Translations under genes and position numbers: made by a program
Shown here: one piece after another, positions 25,111 to 34,111 of the stretch
Numbering within the stretch: position 1 is the stretch's first letter
Layout: each line of letters begins with the position of its first letter
The notes under the pieces: model-generated
The model's database searches: none
What the model saw: the letters and a program-made list of their open reading frames with translations, nothing else
Told to the model about the DNA's origin: nothing
NCBI GenBank assembly: GCA_964401685.1
Contig: CAYNZH010000016.1
Span: 1 to 51,734, forward strand
DNA: 51,734 nt
Direction of reading: 5' to 3'
DNA from: DASRQK01 sp964401685
GTDB lineage: Bacteria; Bacteroidota; Bacteroidia; Sphingobacteriales; Sphingobacteriaceae

Positions 25111-26403
25111 TTATCTGCGGCTGACCAGCACTTTGTCTATACGATTTCCATCCATATCAACGACCTCAAATTCGTAACTTTCCCAGAGAAACTTTTCTCC
25201 TGCTGTGGGGACGTGTCCTAATTTAAGGAGTACGAGCCCAGCGATCGTGTTGATCGTGCTTACTTCCTCTTCCTCTTCCTCGTCTGAAATGCGGATTCCC
25301 AAACGGTCGAATAGTTCGTCGATCTGATACTGCCCGTCTATCAGCAAACTTTGATCCTCTCTGACCACGATTTCGGGCCGTTCATTGTCCTCGCCATCAG
25401 AGATGTCACCAACCAGGCTGCTCAAGATGTCGTTCAGCGTAACAATACCCTGTAATGCGCCGTATTCGTCCAAAACGATGGCCTGGTATATTTTTGACGA
25501 TTTGAATTTATTCAGGATGCTGAATGCCGAGCTGTTTTCGTGCACATAGTTTAAGGGCTGGGTCAGCGCCTTTAGATCAATAGAATTGCCCGTTAAATAC
25601 TGATTGAGCAGGGATTTTATGTGAACAATACCGATGATATTATCCAGCCCACTCTCACACACGGGGTATACGGTGTGCCCACTTTCCAGAATCGTTTCCG
25701 TGTGTTCCTGATAATCGTCGTTAATATCCAGCCACACGATATTGCTCCGGTGCGTCATGAGGTTAATCGCTCTTTTGTCGCCTAGACTAAATACACGATC
25801 GACGATTTCGTGTTCTATATGCTCAATGGCGCCGCTGTCCGCACCTTCGTCAATCAATGCTTTTATTTCCTCTTCTGTGACTGCGTTGTCTGTGTTTTTG
25901 ATGTTAAAAAGTTGGACGATTGCCTCCGTTGTCGCACTTAGTAACCAGACAAATGGGGTGACCACTTTGCTCAAGATTTTCATGGGAATGGCCACTAACA
26001 TGCCATACTTTTCCGGAATGGCGAGCCCAATACGCTTTGGAACCAATTCGCCCATTACCAGCGTCAAAAATGTGATTATGAGTACAACAATGGTGATAGA
26101 AAGCTCGGCACTATAGGCATTCAGCCACGTGATTTCCGATAGGTGCACATCGAGGCGCTGTGCGATAGTCGCTCCCCCGAAAAGTCCGGTAAGTATCCCG
26201 ATCAGCGTGATTCCGATCTGTACCGTGGATAAAAACCTGTTTGGAGATTCTTTTAGCTTTAGCAATTGCTTCGCAGAAGCATTATTTTTCTCCGCCAAAA
26301 GTTGCAAGCGTGTTTTATTGCTCGATACTATTGCAATTTCTGCAGCGGAAAAAATGCCATTAATAAGTATTAGCGCCAAAATAATCAGCGATTCGGTTAG
26401 CAT
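25111..26403 (-). CDS. CNNM/CorC-type hemolysin-family membrane protein
   Basis: A 430-residue inner-membrane protein with the three-part layout of the CNNM (formerly hemolysin C) family: DUF21 membrane domain at about 1-190 (start SLIILALILINGIFSAAEIAIVSS without a cleavable signal, with three to four hydrophobic segments), a CBS pair at about 205-335 and a CorC_HlyC domain at about 345-425. Members are linked to Mg2+ or Co2+ transport; haemolysis is not implied. A TATTTTTG box on the minus strand at 26438-26431 lies 27 bases before the start and is probably its promoter. Confidence 0.93.
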   Translation of the reverse strand: MLTESLIILALILINGIFSAAEIAIVSSNKTRLQLLAEKNNASAKQLLKLKESPNRFLSTVQIGITLIGILTGLFGGATIAQRLDVHLSEITWLNAYSAELSITIVVLIITFLTLVMGELVPKRIGLAIPEKYGMLVAIPMKILSKVVTPFVWLLSATTEAIVQLFNIKNTDNAVTEEEIKALIDEGADSGAIEHIEHEIVDRVFSLGDKRAINLMTHRSNIVWLDINDDYQEHTETILESGHTVYPVCESGLDNIIGIVHIKSLLNQYLTGNSIDLKALTQPLNYVHENSSAFSILNKFKSSKIYQAIVLDEYGALQGIVTLNDILSSLVGDISDGEDNERPEIVVREDQSLLIDGQYQIDELFDRLGIRISDEEEEEEVSTINTIAGLVLLKLGHVPTAGEKFLWESYEFEVVDMDGNRIDKVLVSRR

Positions 26404-26430
26404 ATATCGTGTTCTCTAAAACGTCCTTTC

Positions 26431-26438
26431 CAAAAATA
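26431..26438 (-). promoter_or_regulatory. -7 box of the CNNM-type gene
   Basis: TATTTTTG on the minus strand matches TAnnTTTG exactly, between the lon stop and the CNNM-type start. No good -33 TTTG. Confidence 0.45.
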
Positions 26439-26458
26439 TAATAAATATAGGAAATAAC

Positions 26459-28915
26459 CTAATCATGAATCGCCAATTGTTTCGCGTTTTTTACTTTCTC
26501 ATCCAGTAGAGCTATGGTGACCACGTCCTTCATTTCCTTAACATAATGAAAGGTCAAATCTGCAATATAATCGGCTTTGATTTCTTGAATATCCTTGCGG
26601 TTGGACTCAGACAGAATAATTTCCTTGATATTCGCTCTCTTCGCAGCAAGAATTTTTTCTTTGATCCCGCCGACAGGGAGTACTTTTCCTCTCAAGGTTA
26701 TCTCGCCGGTCATTGCAATATTTGCTTTTACCGCTCGCTGCGTGTAAACTGAGGCAAGCGAAGTCAGCATGGTAATTCCCGCTGATGGCCCGTCTTTAGG
26801 TGTCGCGCCCGCAGGAACATGGATGTGCACATCCCAGCTATCGAAAACTCGGTGATCGATGTCAAATTCCTCAGCATGGGATTTTAGGTAAGCCAGAGCT
26901 ATGGTCGCAGATTCCTTCATGACCTCGCCCAGATTTCCGGTTAATGACATTTTTCCTTTTCCCCGACTAAGACTAGACTCGATGAAGAGTATATCCCCAC
27001 CGACTTGTGTCCATGCCAGTCCTGTCACAACGCCAGCAACTTTATTGTTTTCGTAAGTGTCTTTGTCAAAAATCGCCCCGCCCAGAATTTCCTCTAAATC
27101 TGTGTTTGTTACCGAAGGTGAATAAGGTTCGCCCATCACTTTTCTGGTCGCAATTCCGCGGATTACAGATCCAATTTTCTTTTCAAGCCCACGTACGCCT
27201 GATTCACGGGTGTAGTTTTCAACCAATTTTTCGATGATGGGAGAACGAAAAGTAACATCCTTGGATTGTAGTCCGTGGGTCTCTTTCTGTTTGGGAATGA
27301 GGTGTCTCTTGGCAATTTCGATTTTCTCCTCTACGGTGTAGCCGCTGACCTCTATGATTTCCATTCTGTCCAACAGGGCAGGTTGAATGTTACTGAGCGA
27401 ATTGGCAGTGGCGATAAACATAACCTTGGAAAGATCGTAGTCCAATTCAAGGTAGTGATCGTAAAAGGCATTGTTCTGCTCCGGATCGAGAACTTCCAGC
27501 AATGCAGAAGATGGATCGCCCCGAAAATCGCTGCCGACTTTGTCGATCTCATCTAAAACGAACACAGGATTGGACGTACCTGCCTTTTTGATCGATTGTA
27601 TGATACGTCCCGGCATCGCCCCAATGTAGGTTTTTCGGTGACCACGGATTTCAGCTTCATCACGAATACCTCCAAGTGCCATTCTGGTGTATTTTCGTCC
27701 CAATGCCTTGGCAATTGACTTCCCAAGAGAAGTTTTACCAACGCCCGGAGGCCCCACGAGGCAGAGAATGGGTGCCTTCATGTCGTTTTTCAACTTGAGT
27801 ACAGCGAGGTATTCGATTATTCGCTTTTTCACCTTCTCGAGACCAAAGTGGTCTTTTTCTAAAATTTTCTCTGCCCTTTTTAAGTCAAAATTGTCCTTTG
27901 AGCTGGCTTCCCAGGGAAGTTCCAAAACCAATTCCAGATAATTGAGTTGGACCGAATAATCTGCCGCCGCGGGATTGATCCTCGCTAACTTATCCAATTC
28001 CTTGTGAAAATGAGCGGCGACCTCCTGGGGCCACTTCTTGTTCTTAGCCTGCCGCCTTAGCTCTTCGATTTCCAGATCGGGAGTGCTGCCTCCGAGCTCT
28101 TCCTGAATGGTTTTTAGTTGTTGATTTAAGTAGTAATCTCTCTGCTGCTTGTCGAGATCGCCCCGCACCTTATTTTGGATTTGCGTCTTCAATTCGAGCA
28201 ACTGCAGTTCACGTGTCAATTGTTCGAGCACTTTTTCCGCTCTTTTTTTGACATCCAACGTCTCTAAAAGCTCTTGTTTTAAAGGCAGTTCGGCGTTTAG
28301 GTTTGACGAGATAAAATTGATCAAAAAGCCAGGACTCTCAATATTCTTGATTGCAATTCCTGCTTCACTAGGCACATGGGGCGATAGTTGAATTATTTGA
28401 AGAGCAATTTCCTTGATCGTCGAAATCAACGCGTTGAATTGTCTGGAATCCTTCAGTTTCTTATCGTCCAGGCGCGAAACCGACGCTGTCAGATAGGGTT
28501 CGCTCGAAATCATTGCGTCTAGACGGAAACGTTGCTTACCTTGGATGATGACTGTCGTATTGCCATCCGGCATCTGCAGTATTTTGATGATCATAGCCAC
28601 TGTCCCAATGCGGTGCAGTTCATCAAATCCGGGCTCCTCGTCCTTCATGTTTAATTGGGAAATCACGCCTATCATACGATCTGCCTTGTAGGCCTCTTTG
28701 ACAAGCTTTATGGATTTATCTCGTCCCACCGAAATAGGAATGACCACGCCGGGAAACAAGACCGTGTTTCTCAGAGGCAAAATCGGCAGCGTATCAGGAA
28801 CATCCGCGGAGCTCATCTCATCTTCGTCCTGCTGGCTCAGTAGCGGAAAAAACTCTGTGTCTTCATTTATGATAGGAAGTGCTTGGTGAAAATCAAAAGG
28901 ATCAAAATTACTCAT
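26459..28915 (-). CDS. lon: ATP-dependent protease Lon
   Basis: Cytoplasmic AAA+ protease that degrades misfolded and regulatory proteins. The 818 residues contain the N-terminal LON domain (about 42-245), a coiled region (to about 345), the AAA+ module with Walker A GPPGVGKTS (388-396) and Walker B VFVLDEID (451-458), and the C-terminal protease domain with catalytic S711 in PKDGPSAG and K754 in GGIKEK, the normal Ser-Lys dyad. The first 40 residues are an acidic extension before the LON domain, common in Bacteroidota Lon. Start at MSNFDPFDFH. No heat-shock operator was recognised. Confidence 0.98.
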   Translation of the reverse strand: MSNFDPFDFHQALPIINEDTEFFPLLSQQDEDEMSSADVPDTLPILPLRNTVLFPGVVIPISVGRDKSIKLVKEAYKADRMIGVISQLNMKDEEPGFDELHRIGTVAMIIKILQMPDGNTTVIIQGKQRFRLDAMISSEPYLTASVSRLDDKKLKDSRQFNALISTIKEIALQIIQLSPHVPSEAGIAIKNIESPGFLINFISSNLNAELPLKQELLETLDVKKRAEKVLEQLTRELQLLELKTQIQNKVRGDLDKQQRDYYLNQQLKTIQEELGGSTPDLEIEELRRQAKNKKWPQEVAAHFHKELDKLARINPAAADYSVQLNYLELVLELPWEASSKDNFDLKRAEKILEKDHFGLEKVKKRIIEYLAVLKLKNDMKAPILCLVGPPGVGKTSLGKSIAKALGRKYTRMALGGIRDEAEIRGHRKTYIGAMPGRIIQSIKKAGTSNPVFVLDEIDKVGSDFRGDPSSALLEVLDPEQNNAFYDHYLELDYDLSKVMFIATANSLSNIQPALLDRMEIIEVSGYTVEEKIEIAKRHLIPKQKETHGLQSKDVTFRSPIIEKLVENYTRESGVRGLEKKIGSVIRGIATRKVMGEPYSPSVTNTDLEEILGGAIFDKDTYENNKVAGVVTGLAWTQVGGDILFIESSLSRGKGKMSLTGNLGEVMKESATIALAYLKSHAEEFDIDHRVFDSWDVHIHVPAGATPKDGPSAGITMLTSLASVYTQRAVKANIAMTGEITLRGKVLPVGGIKEKILAAKRANIKEIILSESNRKDIQEIKADYIADLTFHYVKEMKDVVTIALLDEKVKNAKQLAIHD

Positions 28916-29168
28916 GTATCTTTGTTGGTATTTATCTTAATTATCAAATGCTTATTGGGAGCTGCCGTCAAAATGACAGTCCCTGCTACGTATGTATACA
29001 ACAACAAGCCTTATGCCATAAACAAACATTCCATATTTTTTGGTGTTATAAAACATATTTACTGACCATTTTTCAGTAAGTTTGTTAAAACCTGCCAATG
29101 AAGTATAATATTTTGGCGTGTTTAAACGTTTACCATTGCAATTGAAGAAATACATTTAAAATAACATC

Positions 29169-29816
29169 ATGAAAAAGTATTTGAGCGTGTATCTGTTAGC
29201 ATTTTTTATGGGATTTGGGTTGGTGTCTTCAGCACAGCAAACTCAAGCGCCCAGTAATCCCCACGTCCGCCTCGGCCAGAAAGCTCTGCTGGATGGAGAT
29301 TTTAAAGCAGCTGCCGGACATTTGGAAAAGGCAATGCCAGCGGAGGAAAATGATCCCAATGTACTTTATATGTTGGGTTACGCGCAGTATCATAGCGGAA
29401 ATTACGAAAAAGCCAAAATGTCGTTTGCAAAAGTGGTCAATCTTAGGCCTGAAGATGAAAGGGCATACTATTATAAAGGAAGACTAAATAATTTACTCGC
29501 CGTCCAGACCAACACCAAGCTAAGCAGTAAGGTGAGGGAGAATTACTTAAAAGAAGCCATAGCGGATTTTTCAAAAGCGATTTCACTTAATGATCAGGAC
29601 GTGAAGCTGTTCCAAAACAGGGGCATCGCCTATAGGGATTTGGGTATCCTTTTGGGTACGGTCGGAACTGATAATTACGATAAGGTGCATGCGACAGAAG
29701 CCTACAATATGAGCGTCAATGACTTTGACCACGTACTGCGTCTCAATCCAGGAAGAAAAGATATAGAAACCGAGATCAAAAAGGCGAAAATCTACCGCGA
29801 CAATCTTCACGACTAA
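29169..29816 (+). CDS. Secreted tetratricopeptide-repeat protein
   Basis: A 215-residue protein with a signal peptide (cleavage likely after VSSAQ, about residue 22) and TPR motifs at about 33-66, 67-100 and 130-190 (for example NVLYMLGYAQYHSGNYEKAKMS). TPR arrays are protein-binding scaffolds. The protein should be periplasmic or outer-membrane associated; its partner is unknown. The 253 bases before it (28916-29168) hold no gene I can support. It is convergent with the next lipoprotein gene, with a single base between the stop codons. Confidence 0.87.
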   Translation: MKKYLSVYLLAFFMGFGLVSSAQQTQAPSNPHVRLGQKALLDGDFKAAAGHLEKAMPAEENDPNVLYMLGYAQYHSGNYEKAKMSFAKVVNLRPEDERAYYYKGRLNNLLAVQTNTKLSSKVRENYLKEAIADFSKAISLNDQDVKLFQNRGIAYRDLGILLGTVGTDNYDKVHATEAYNMSVNDFDHVLRLNPGRKDIETEIKKAKIYRDNLHD

Positions 29817-29817
29817 G

Positions 29818-30393
29818 TCATGAGCCTGGTAGAAATCTGCCTCGGATGACGTAGTCATTTCGACCTACGATCCGGACGTCCTGGAATTTGATGATTTGGT
29901 AGAGAGAATCTGGATAATATACGAGCCGTTCTTCGGAATTGTAGAGGATATTGCTGCTTTGATTGATTATTTCAATAGAACTAACCGCACCAGTGGTGTC
30001 GAAATTTACGGTCAATAGCCTTGTTTTCAACTGGTCCTCCAGCGCTTTATAGCTAAGTTCTCCGTTTTTCCTGTTGATTTCGTAGCTATTGATCCACGCG
30101 GGTTTATTGATGTCAGATTCTGTGAAAGAGCTGAACTCAGTCGTCCATGATTCTATTTTAAGCGTTTTTTCTTCCTGTTCTCCGTTTACCTCGACGGTTT
30201 TTTCTACCCTTGGTCGGAGTTGGTTTAAGCGATCTTTTTCGTTTTCAAAGAAGCCACTCAGATCAAAATATCGCAGATTACTGTCTGGACTATCAACACC
30301 GCTTTGATTGATGCTGGCGTCCGGATTTCTAACCTGCTGGCAGGAAAGGGCGATCAGCAGAATTAAAGCCGGAATCAAATACCTTTTGATCAT
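29818..30393 (-). CDS. Putative lipoprotein of unknown function
   Basis: No family recognised with certainty. The 191-residue protein has a lipoprotein signal (IPALILLIALSCQQ, Cys at about 18). The mature part alternates charged and beta-prone segments (for example DLSGFFENEKDRLNQLRP, TTEFSSFTESDINKPAW) and ends in a beta-rich DYVIRGRFLPGS. It is translationally coupled to gpmI upstream by an ATGA overlap, an unexpected partner for a glycolytic gene. Confidence 0.8.
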   Translation of the reverse strand: MIKRYLIPALILLIALSCQQVRNPDASINQSGVDSPDSNLRYFDLSGFFENEKDRLNQLRPRVEKTVEVNGEQEEKTLKIESWTTEFSSFTESDINKPAWINSYEINRKNGELSYKALEDQLKTRLLTVNFDTTGAVSSIEIINQSSNILYNSEERLVYYPDSLYQIIKFQDVRIVGRNDYVIRGRFLPGS

Positions 30394-31922
30394 AATTTCT
30401 TGATTAATATGTTTCCTGTCATCTCTGCGGGGATGTCCTGGTCCAAAAGATGGAGAATACTTGGAGCGATGTCTCCTAGTTTACCGTCGACAATTCGGTC
30501 AAAATGATCGTCCAATAAAATGACGGGGACAGGATTCGATGTGTGCGCGGTATTCGGAGAACCATCGGGGTTCAGCATAAATTCAGCGTTTCCATGATCT
30601 GCGAGTATAATGAACGAATATCCCTCCTGCAAGCCGGTCTCCACCACGTATCGCGTGCACAGATCGACAGTTTCCACAGCCTTTTTCACTGCTTGGAAAT
30701 CCCCGGTGTGCCCCACCATGTCAGGATTTGCGAAGTTGAGGCAGATAAAGTCGGGTCCTTTCGTTTCCATGTGCAACCCAATCGTTCTGGCGATTTCAAA
30801 AGCACTCATTTCCGGTAACAGATCATAAGTTGGCACCTTTGGAGAGGGGATCATGAGTCTTTCTTCCCCGGGAAATTCGGATTCCCTTCCCCCAGAAAAG
30901 AAAAAAGTAACGTGAGGATATTTTTCGGTTTCAGCGATCCGCGTTTGAGTCAGGCCATTTGCTGACAGCACTTCGCCCAGCGTATTGCTCAGATTATCTT
31001 TTTGAAAAATGACATCAACGTTTTTGAAAGTATCGTCATAGCTAGTCATCGTCAGATACTTCAGTTCCAAGGGACGCATCTGTTGGCTCGGATAAGCTTG
31101 CTGGGTCAGCGCCATGGTAAGTTGGCGGGCTCGGTCTGTACGGAAATTGAAGCAGATCACGACATCCCCGGGTTTAACCGTTCCCATAGGTTCACCGTCT
31201 TCAGAGAGACCTACAAGGGGAATCATAAATTCGTCGGAAATGCCTTTATCATAATACTCCTGAACCGTGTCCTGCCAGTTTTCTGTCGGTCTGCCAATCC
31301 CGTGAACAAGTAGATCATAGGCTGATTTGGTGCGTTCCCAACGCTGATCCCTGTCCATCGCATAATACCTCCCAATCACAGAAGCTAGCCGCCCGGAGTG
31401 ATTATGCAAAAATCCTTCTAATTCTTCCAGATAATGAACGCCTCCGTGGGGATCAGTGTCACGTCCGTCCAAAAAGGCATGAAGAAAAAGTGACTCCCCG
31501 CCAAATCCTAGGGCCAACACTGATTTTACCACGTCCTTGAGATGCGCTATGTGCGCATGAACTCCTCCATCTGATAGCAAACCCATCAGGTGTACAGACT
31601 TCTGTTCTTGCCGCGCATAAGCAATCGCCCGGTTGAAAGCCTCATTTCTTTCTAGACTACCCTGTTTCAAGGAGAGGCTGATGCGGCCCAGATCTTGGTA
31701 AACGGTCCTTCCGGCCCCCAAATTTATGTGCCCTACCTCGGAATTCCCCATTTGCCCATGGGGTAGACCAACAGCTTCTCCAGATGCTTCGAGCCTTCCG
31801 TTAGGGTAATTGGCCAATAAGTAATCCAAGTACGGAGTCTCTGCTTGAAATACGGCATCCGACTGATCCTTATTGCCATATCCCAAACCGTCCAAGATGA
31901 GTAGGGCTAATTTCTTTTTCAC
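30390..31922 (-). CDS. gpmI: 2,3-bisphosphoglycerate-independent phosphoglycerate mutase
   Basis: Interconverts 3- and 2-phosphoglycerate using two Mn2+ ions. Start chosen at GTG (31922), giving KKKLALLILDGLGYG and 510 residues, the family length; a longer frame reaches 32072 but would start upstream of the promoter box. Visible: metal-binding D11 in LILDGLG, the phosphorylated serine S61 in GQMGNSEVGH, the HAHIAHL and FLDGRDTDPH blocks, and metal ligands in LNFANPDMVGHTGD and ILADHGNAE. The -7 box ends only 4 bases before the GTG. The stop overlaps the lipoprotein start. Confidence 0.95.
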   Translation of the reverse strand: MKKKLALLILDGLGYGNKDQSDAVFQAETPYLDYLLANYPNGRLEASGEAVGLPHGQMGNSEVGHINLGAGRTVYQDLGRISLSLKQGSLERNEAFNRAIAYARQEQKSVHLMGLLSDGGVHAHIAHLKDVVKSVLALGFGGESLFLHAFLDGRDTDPHGGVHYLEELEGFLHNHSGRLASVIGRYYAMDRDQRWERTKSAYDLLVHGIGRPTENWQDTVQEYYDKGISDEFMIPLVGLSEDGEPMGTVKPGDVVICFNFRTDRARQLTMALTQQAYPSQQMRPLELKYLTMTSYDDTFKNVDVIFQKDNLSNTLGEVLSANGLTQTRIAETEKYPHVTFFFSGGRESEFPGEERLMIPSPKVPTYDLLPEMSAFEIARTIGLHMETKGPDFICLNFANPDMVGHTGDFQAVKKAVETVDLCTRYVVETGLQEGYSFIILADHGNAEFMLNPDGSPNTAHTSNPVPVILLDDHFDRIVDGKLGDIAPSILHLLDQDIPAEMTGNILIKKL

Positions 31923-31926
31923 TTCA

Positions 31927-31958
31927 CAAAAATAGCCAACTGAACGGGCATTCGCAAA
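31927..31958 (-). promoter_or_regulatory. gpmI promoter
   Basis: On the minus strand TTTG (31958-31955), 20 bases, then TATTTTTG (31934-31927): a full consensus match. It decides the gpmI start, because the GTG at 31922 is the first start codon behind it. Confidence 0.75.
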
Positions 31959-32021
31959 TAGACTTTTTGTAAAAATATTGGGGGAAACTTTTTTTGGCAC
32001 ATTTTTAGTTACCTTCCTTCT

Positions 32022-32039
32022 TGTGGATAATTGTCCACA
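32022..32039. other. Abutting inverted DnaA-box-like sites
   Basis: TGTGGATAA at 32022-32030 is the exact reverse complement of the classical DnaA box TTATCCACA; TTGTCCACA at 32031-32039 is a one-mismatch box on the other strand. Together they form a TGTGGA/TCCACA palindrome between the divergent gpmI and DUF4783 genes. Binding is not shown. Confidence 0.45.
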
Positions 32040-32063
32040 TTTTAAGGCAAATACGAGGGTTAA

Positions 32064-32456
32064 ATGATTCAATATCTACTGATTTTACTTTTATTATGGT
32101 CGCCAGGAGGAGGAGTCACTTCCCATTTTGATGTAATCGACGACATTACAGAAAGCTTTAAACAAGGTGATTCTAAGCAACTTTCCAATCATTTTTCGTC
32201 GACGCTGAGTTTGACACTGTTGAAAAACGACGGGGTTTACTCAAAAATTCAAGCTGAAATCATACTGAAGGAATTTTTCAACCGTTCAACCCCCCAGGAA
32301 GTAAAATTGATCAATAAGTTGGATTCTAACCCTCATTTTAAATATGTAGTTCTTCAGATGGAGACTAATAAAGGTGATTTCAGAGTGTCATATAAGCTGA
32401 GCAGTGAGGAAGGATCATATAAAATAACCGAATTGCGCCTAGATAAGGCGGATTGA
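32064..32456 (+). CDS. DUF4783 family secreted protein
   Basis: A 130-residue protein with a short hydrophobic start (YLLILLLLWSPGGG) acting as signal or anchor. The remainder (HFDVIDDITESFKQGDSKQL, VYSKIQAEIILKEFF, YVVLQMETNKGDFRVSYKL) matches the compact alpha/beta cone-like DUF4783 family of Bacteroidota, whose function is not known; the fold resembles SnoaL/NTF2-like proteins. It sits in front of nadC, an arrangement I recall as recurrent in this phylum. Confidence 0.85.
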   Translation: MIQYLLILLLLWSPGGGVTSHFDVIDDITESFKQGDSKQLSNHFSSTLSLTLLKNDGVYSKIQAEIILKEFFNRSTPQEVKLINKLDSNPHFKYVVLQMETNKGDFRVSYKLSSEEGSYKITELRLDKAD

Positions 32457-32498
32457 CCCTGATTTGATTTCATTTCTTCTATGTTGAAAGTAATTTAT

Positions 32499-32506
32499 TA
32501 CTTTTG
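32499..32506 (+). promoter_or_regulatory. -7 box before nadC
   Basis: TACTTTTG, an exact consensus match, ends 5 bases before the nadC ATG. No TTTG at normal -33 distance. Confidence 0.4.
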
Positions 32507-32511
32507 ACCCA

Positions 32512-33372
32512 ATGAATAGACCGTATTTAGATCAACTTGATCAATTTTTAGATTTAGCTCTTTTGGAAGATGTGGGAGAGGGAGATCATACTTCGTTGTC
32601 AACCATATCTTTGAGTAAAAAAGGAGAAGCAAAACTTCTGATAAAAGACGAAGGGATTTTTGCAGGCATGGATGAGGCTGTCGCTACTTTTAAGAAAGTC
32701 GATGGTAGTCTTGAGGTTTCCCCTTTAATCAGCGATGGAGATATTGTTAAGCCTGGAGATATCGCATGCTTAGCGAGCGGATCTGTCCACAGTATTCTGA
32801 AAGCTGAACGGGTCTTGCTAAATATAGTTCAGAGGATGAGCGGTATTGCCACGGTAACCCGACAAATAGTTGACGCTCTCGCTGGGACAAAAACCAAGGT
32901 TTTGGACACCCGAAAAACTACGCCTTTACTCAGGTTTTTGGAGAAAAAAGCAGTCACGATCGGGGGTGGGATAAATCACCGGTTCGGCCTATACGACATG
33001 ATTCTCATAAAAGACAATCATATAGACTATGCTGGTGGGATAAGCCAGGCTATTGAAGCAGCCAATCTATATCGGTCAAAGCTTTCCAGAAAATTGGAAA
33101 TAGAAATCGAGGTCCGCAGTTTTCAGGAGCTGGAGCAAGTCTTGAAAGTAGGAAAAGTGGAACGGATTATGTTGGATAATTTTACGCCAACAAATGTGCG
33201 TGAAGCTGTAGAACGGATAAATGGGCAATACATAACTGAAGCATCGGGTGGCATCAGCCTCGAGACATGCAGAGCCTATGCAGAAGCCGGAGTGGATTTT
33301 ATTTCTATGGGGAGCCTTACTCACTCCGTAAAGAGCATGGACATTAGTCTCTTGGCCAAATCTGTGGATTAA
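32512..33372 (+). CDS. nadC: Nicotinate-nucleotide pyrophosphorylase (quinolinate phosphoribosyltransferase)
   Basis: Makes nicotinate mononucleotide from quinolinate and PRPP, with CO2 and pyrophosphate release, in de novo NAD synthesis. The 286-residue protein shows ALLEDVGEGDHTS at the start, the NIVQRMSGIAT helix, the substrate-binding DTRKTTPLLRFLEKKAV, GGGINHRFGLYDMILIKDNH, the IEVRSFQEL strand and EASGGIS with the phosphate-binding end. No nadA or nadB is in the window. plsY follows after 19 bases. Confidence 0.97.
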   Translation: MNRPYLDQLDQFLDLALLEDVGEGDHTSLSTISLSKKGEAKLLIKDEGIFAGMDEAVATFKKVDGSLEVSPLISDGDIVKPGDIACLASGSVHSILKAERVLLNIVQRMSGIATVTRQIVDALAGTKTKVLDTRKTTPLLRFLEKKAVTIGGGINHRFGLYDMILIKDNHIDYAGGISQAIEAANLYRSKLSRKLEIEIEVRSFQELEQVLKVGKVERIMLDNFTPTNVREAVERINGQYITEASGGISLETCRAYAEAGVDFISMGSLTHSVKSMDISLLAKSVD

Positions 33373-33391
33373 AATTGAAGATGAAAGAACG

Positions 33392-34045
33392 ATGATTTCC
33401 CTCTATTTACTTGGAGCAGTGTTGTTGGCGTACTTGTTCGGGTCGATTCCGACGGCCGTTTGGCTGGGGCAGGCATTTTATAAAATAGATGTGCGCGAAT
33501 ATGGCAGCGGGAACGCAGGCGCCACGAACACTTTTAGAGTGTTGGGACCCAAAGCGGGAACAGCGGTCATGCTTATTGATATTCTGAAAGGATGGACGGC
33601 GACCAATCTGGCGTATTTCATCGGACCCACCGTGACCGGACCCCAAGATGCTGCCCAGTTTGTAAATTACCAGCTTGCACTCGGAGTCATTGCCGTGGTC
33701 GGCCATCTGTTTCCCATCTTCGCGGGATTTAGAGGCGGGAAAGGAGTTGCAACCTTATTTGGGATGGTGCTAGCCGTTCATTTGCCCGCAGCGCTTGCCT
33801 GTGTAAGTGTTTTCCTCATCGTTCTGTTGGTCACAAATTATGTGTCTTTGAGTTCCATCATGGCCGGATTTACTTTTCCATTTGGGATCGTATTCCTATT
33901 TCATACGCCTGTAAAATCTATACTTTTATATGGGATCTGTATTTGTGCACTAATACTGGTTACGCATCAAAAAAACATAGAGAGACTGATGAAAGGGAAG
34001 GAATCCAAGGTGTATCTCTTCCGTAAAAAAAAATCAAGAATATAG
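33392..34045 (+). CDS. plsY: Glycerol-3-phosphate acyltransferase PlsY
   Basis: Integral inner-membrane enzyme transferring the acyl group of acyl-phosphate to glycerol 3-phosphate, the first step of phospholipid synthesis. The 217 residues show the three PlsY motifs: GSIPTAVWLG near 17-26 with GSGNAGATNTFRVLG at about 38-52, GHLFPIFAGFRGGKGVAT at about 108-125, and the later THQKNIERLMKGKE. About five to six hydrophobic segments are visible. Transcribed after nadC. Confidence 0.96.
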   Translation: MISLYLLGAVLLAYLFGSIPTAVWLGQAFYKIDVREYGSGNAGATNTFRVLGPKAGTAVMLIDILKGWTATNLAYFIGPTVTGPQDAAQFVNYQLALGVIAVVGHLFPIFAGFRGGKGVATLFGMVLAVHLPAALACVSVFLIVLLVTNYVSLSSIMAGFTFPFGIVFLFHTPVKSILLYGICICALILVTHQKNIERLMKGKESKVYLFRKKKSRI

Positions 34046-34111
34046 GCCATCGGAAATATGTGGCATTTGTATTGTAGATAAACGGGTAGTGTAATATTTA
34101 ATTTTAAGATT

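Noticed and set aside
28917..28924. TATCTTTG on the plus strand beside the lon start
   Set aside because: No plus-strand gene begins within 240 bases and there is no -33 box, so it is probably chance.
31923..32072. Longer N-terminus for gpmI
   Set aside because: The extra residues do not fit the family, and a full consensus promoter (31958-31927) lies within the extension.
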